NCBI GenBank assembly: GCA_023434825.1
Contig: JAEYSH010000223.1
Coordinates: 1-7,776, forward strand
Length of the DNA: 7,776 nucleotides
Source: Methanobacteriota archaeon
GTDB lineage: Archaea > Methanobacteriota > Methanobacteria > Methanobacteriales > Methanobacteriaceae
Direction: 5' to 3'
Below the pieces are notes generated by a model. It searched no databases, was not told the DNA's origin, and saw only the letters and a program-made list of their open reading frames with translations. Below are positions 6,864 through 7,776 of this stretch, piece by piece (within the stretch, counting starts at the first letter, position 1; each line of letters begins with the position of its first letter). Made by a program: the position numbers and the translations under genes.

Positions 6864-7776
6864 CGAGTTTAACACTCCCATATTTTGATAATTTTCCAGT
6901 AAATTTAATTTCACCAAGTTGAAGGTAATAACCCATCAAAAATGTAACTGGAAAGACTATAAAAACCATTAATAGATTAGTATAGAATTCTGAAACTTTA
7001 AATATTATAAATATTTCTCTAAAAATACCAAATATAATTGGATGAATGAGATATGTGGCATAAGAACTTATAGAAATCTTTTTAATCAAATCATAAGCTT
7101 TAGATCTAAAAAAAGCTTTATTTACTTTAGTTATACAGTAAGTAACTATTTTAACAGCCATATATACAATTATAGTAGAGAAAACTAATTCTAATGTTAC
7201 ATCAAATTGATTATACAGTTTATATCTTAAATAAAGGAACAATATTAAAATTACAAGTAAAACAGGAACTATATAACTCAAAAGCAATTTTTTGTAGTAT
7301 TCCTTTGAAAATACTTCATTAACATTAAATTTTAATCTCTTATAATTTTCATTAAACCAGCACAAAGCTATTCCTAAGAAGAATACCCAATAGAAATTTG
7401 TTAATGGTTCCATTATACCAAATTTAATGTTTAATAATAAAATAAGCATGTAAACTAATAAAGCTGCTAAAAATATATGAATTATGTTTCTAGATTGAGT
7501 AAATATAGGATAGATTAAATAATACACCAGTAAAACACCAATAAACCATAACCAGTAAAGAGACGTCGCATTAGGAGACCACGGTGGGAAAATGCCCTGG
7601 AGACATAATATAATAGTTAAAAGATATGATATACTTATCTTATCCCAAAAAGGCAATAAAAAAGACAATCCGAATCCTAAAATGATTGTAAACAAATAAA
7701 GAGGATATATCCTTTTGAATCTTTTGAAATAAAAATTTTTTAGATTTTTTGAAGATATTTTTGGATAATTATAATA
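6856..7776 (-). CDS. Acyltransferase-3 (OafA-like) membrane protein, N-terminus beyond window
   Basis: A multi-helix membrane protein of the acyltransferase-3 family, whose members move acetyl or other acyl groups onto surface sugars or lipids. The frame stays open from the stop at 6856 to the window edge (306 codons), so the gene is partial. A TTG at 7695 is a possible start but cuts off the family motif FKRFKRIYPLY, which lies just upstream at about 7696-7728 and usually follows the first loop. Family members are about 330-400 residues, so the missing part should hold the first helix with its conserved His. About nine hydrophobic helices are visible. Further family marks are the Trp/Tyr-rich LYWLWFIGVLLVYYLIYP and, near the C-terminus, SSYATYLIHPIIFG. 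The acceptor is unknown; in a methanogen a cell-surface glycan is a reasonable guess. It converges on the 7TM kinase, and its promoter lies outside the window. Confidence 0.85.
   Translation of the reverse strand, partial: YYNYPKISSKNLKNFYFKRFKRIYPLYLFTIILGFGLSFLLPFWDKISISYLLTIILCLQGIFPPWSPNATSLYWLWFIGVLLVYYLIYPIFTQSRNIIHIFLAALLVYMLILLLNIKFGIMEPLTNFYWVFFLGIALCWFNENYKRLKFNVNEVFSKEYYKKLLLSYIVPVLLVILILFLYLRYKLYNQFDVTLELVFSTIIVYMAVKIVTYCITKVNKAFFRSKAYDLIKKISISSYATYLIHPIIFGIFREIFIIFKVSEFYTNLLMVFIVFPVTFLMGYYLQLGEIKFTGKLSKYGSVKLAK

Overview
The window is very AT-rich (by eye roughly 70% A+T). It carries two large PAS-containing HisKA_2-type sensor kinases, a small carboxymuconolactone-decarboxylase (CMD) family protein of the kind common in methanogens, TATA-box-like promoters and T-tract terminators without hairpins. 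Together these suggest a mesophilic methanogenic archaeon of the Methanobacteriaceae, most likely Methanobacterium or a close relative. No rRNA or other phylogenetic marker is present, so this is inference from gene style and not proof.

Layout. 1-147: intergenic region with a TATA-like promoter and short direct repeats. 148-3882 (+): a soluble 1244-residue hybrid kinase built as receiver domain, seven PAS domains, HisKA_2 and HATPase. Its receiver lacks both the phospho-accepting Asp and the conserved Lys, and its fifth PAS carries a Cys/His cluster. 3883-4065: AT-rich spacer with a promoter. 4066-4410 (+): CMD-family protein with a strong Shine-Dalgarno, followed by a T-tract terminator. 4411-4772: a gap without an intact gene, holding what reads as a HEAT-repeat-like gene broken by several frameshifts (4455-4736). 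4773-6800 (+): a membrane-bound kinase with a seven-helix N-terminal sensor, two PAS domains, HisKA_2 and HATPase. 6801-6855: convergent spacer. 6856 to the window end (-): a membrane acyltransferase-3 family protein whose N-terminus lies beyond the window.

How the parts may work together. The two kinases share closely related catalytic cores but have different sensory halves: one cytoplasmic with many PAS domains, one embedded in the membrane. No response regulator with an output domain is encoded nearby, so both look like orphan kinases that act on partners elsewhere or cross-talk. The CMD protein and the acyltransferase have their own expression signals and no evident functional link to the kinases. 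I see no CRISPR array, RNA gene, insertion sequence or defence system. The most notable features are the degenerate receiver, the cysteine-bearing PAS and the decayed HEAT-like gene.
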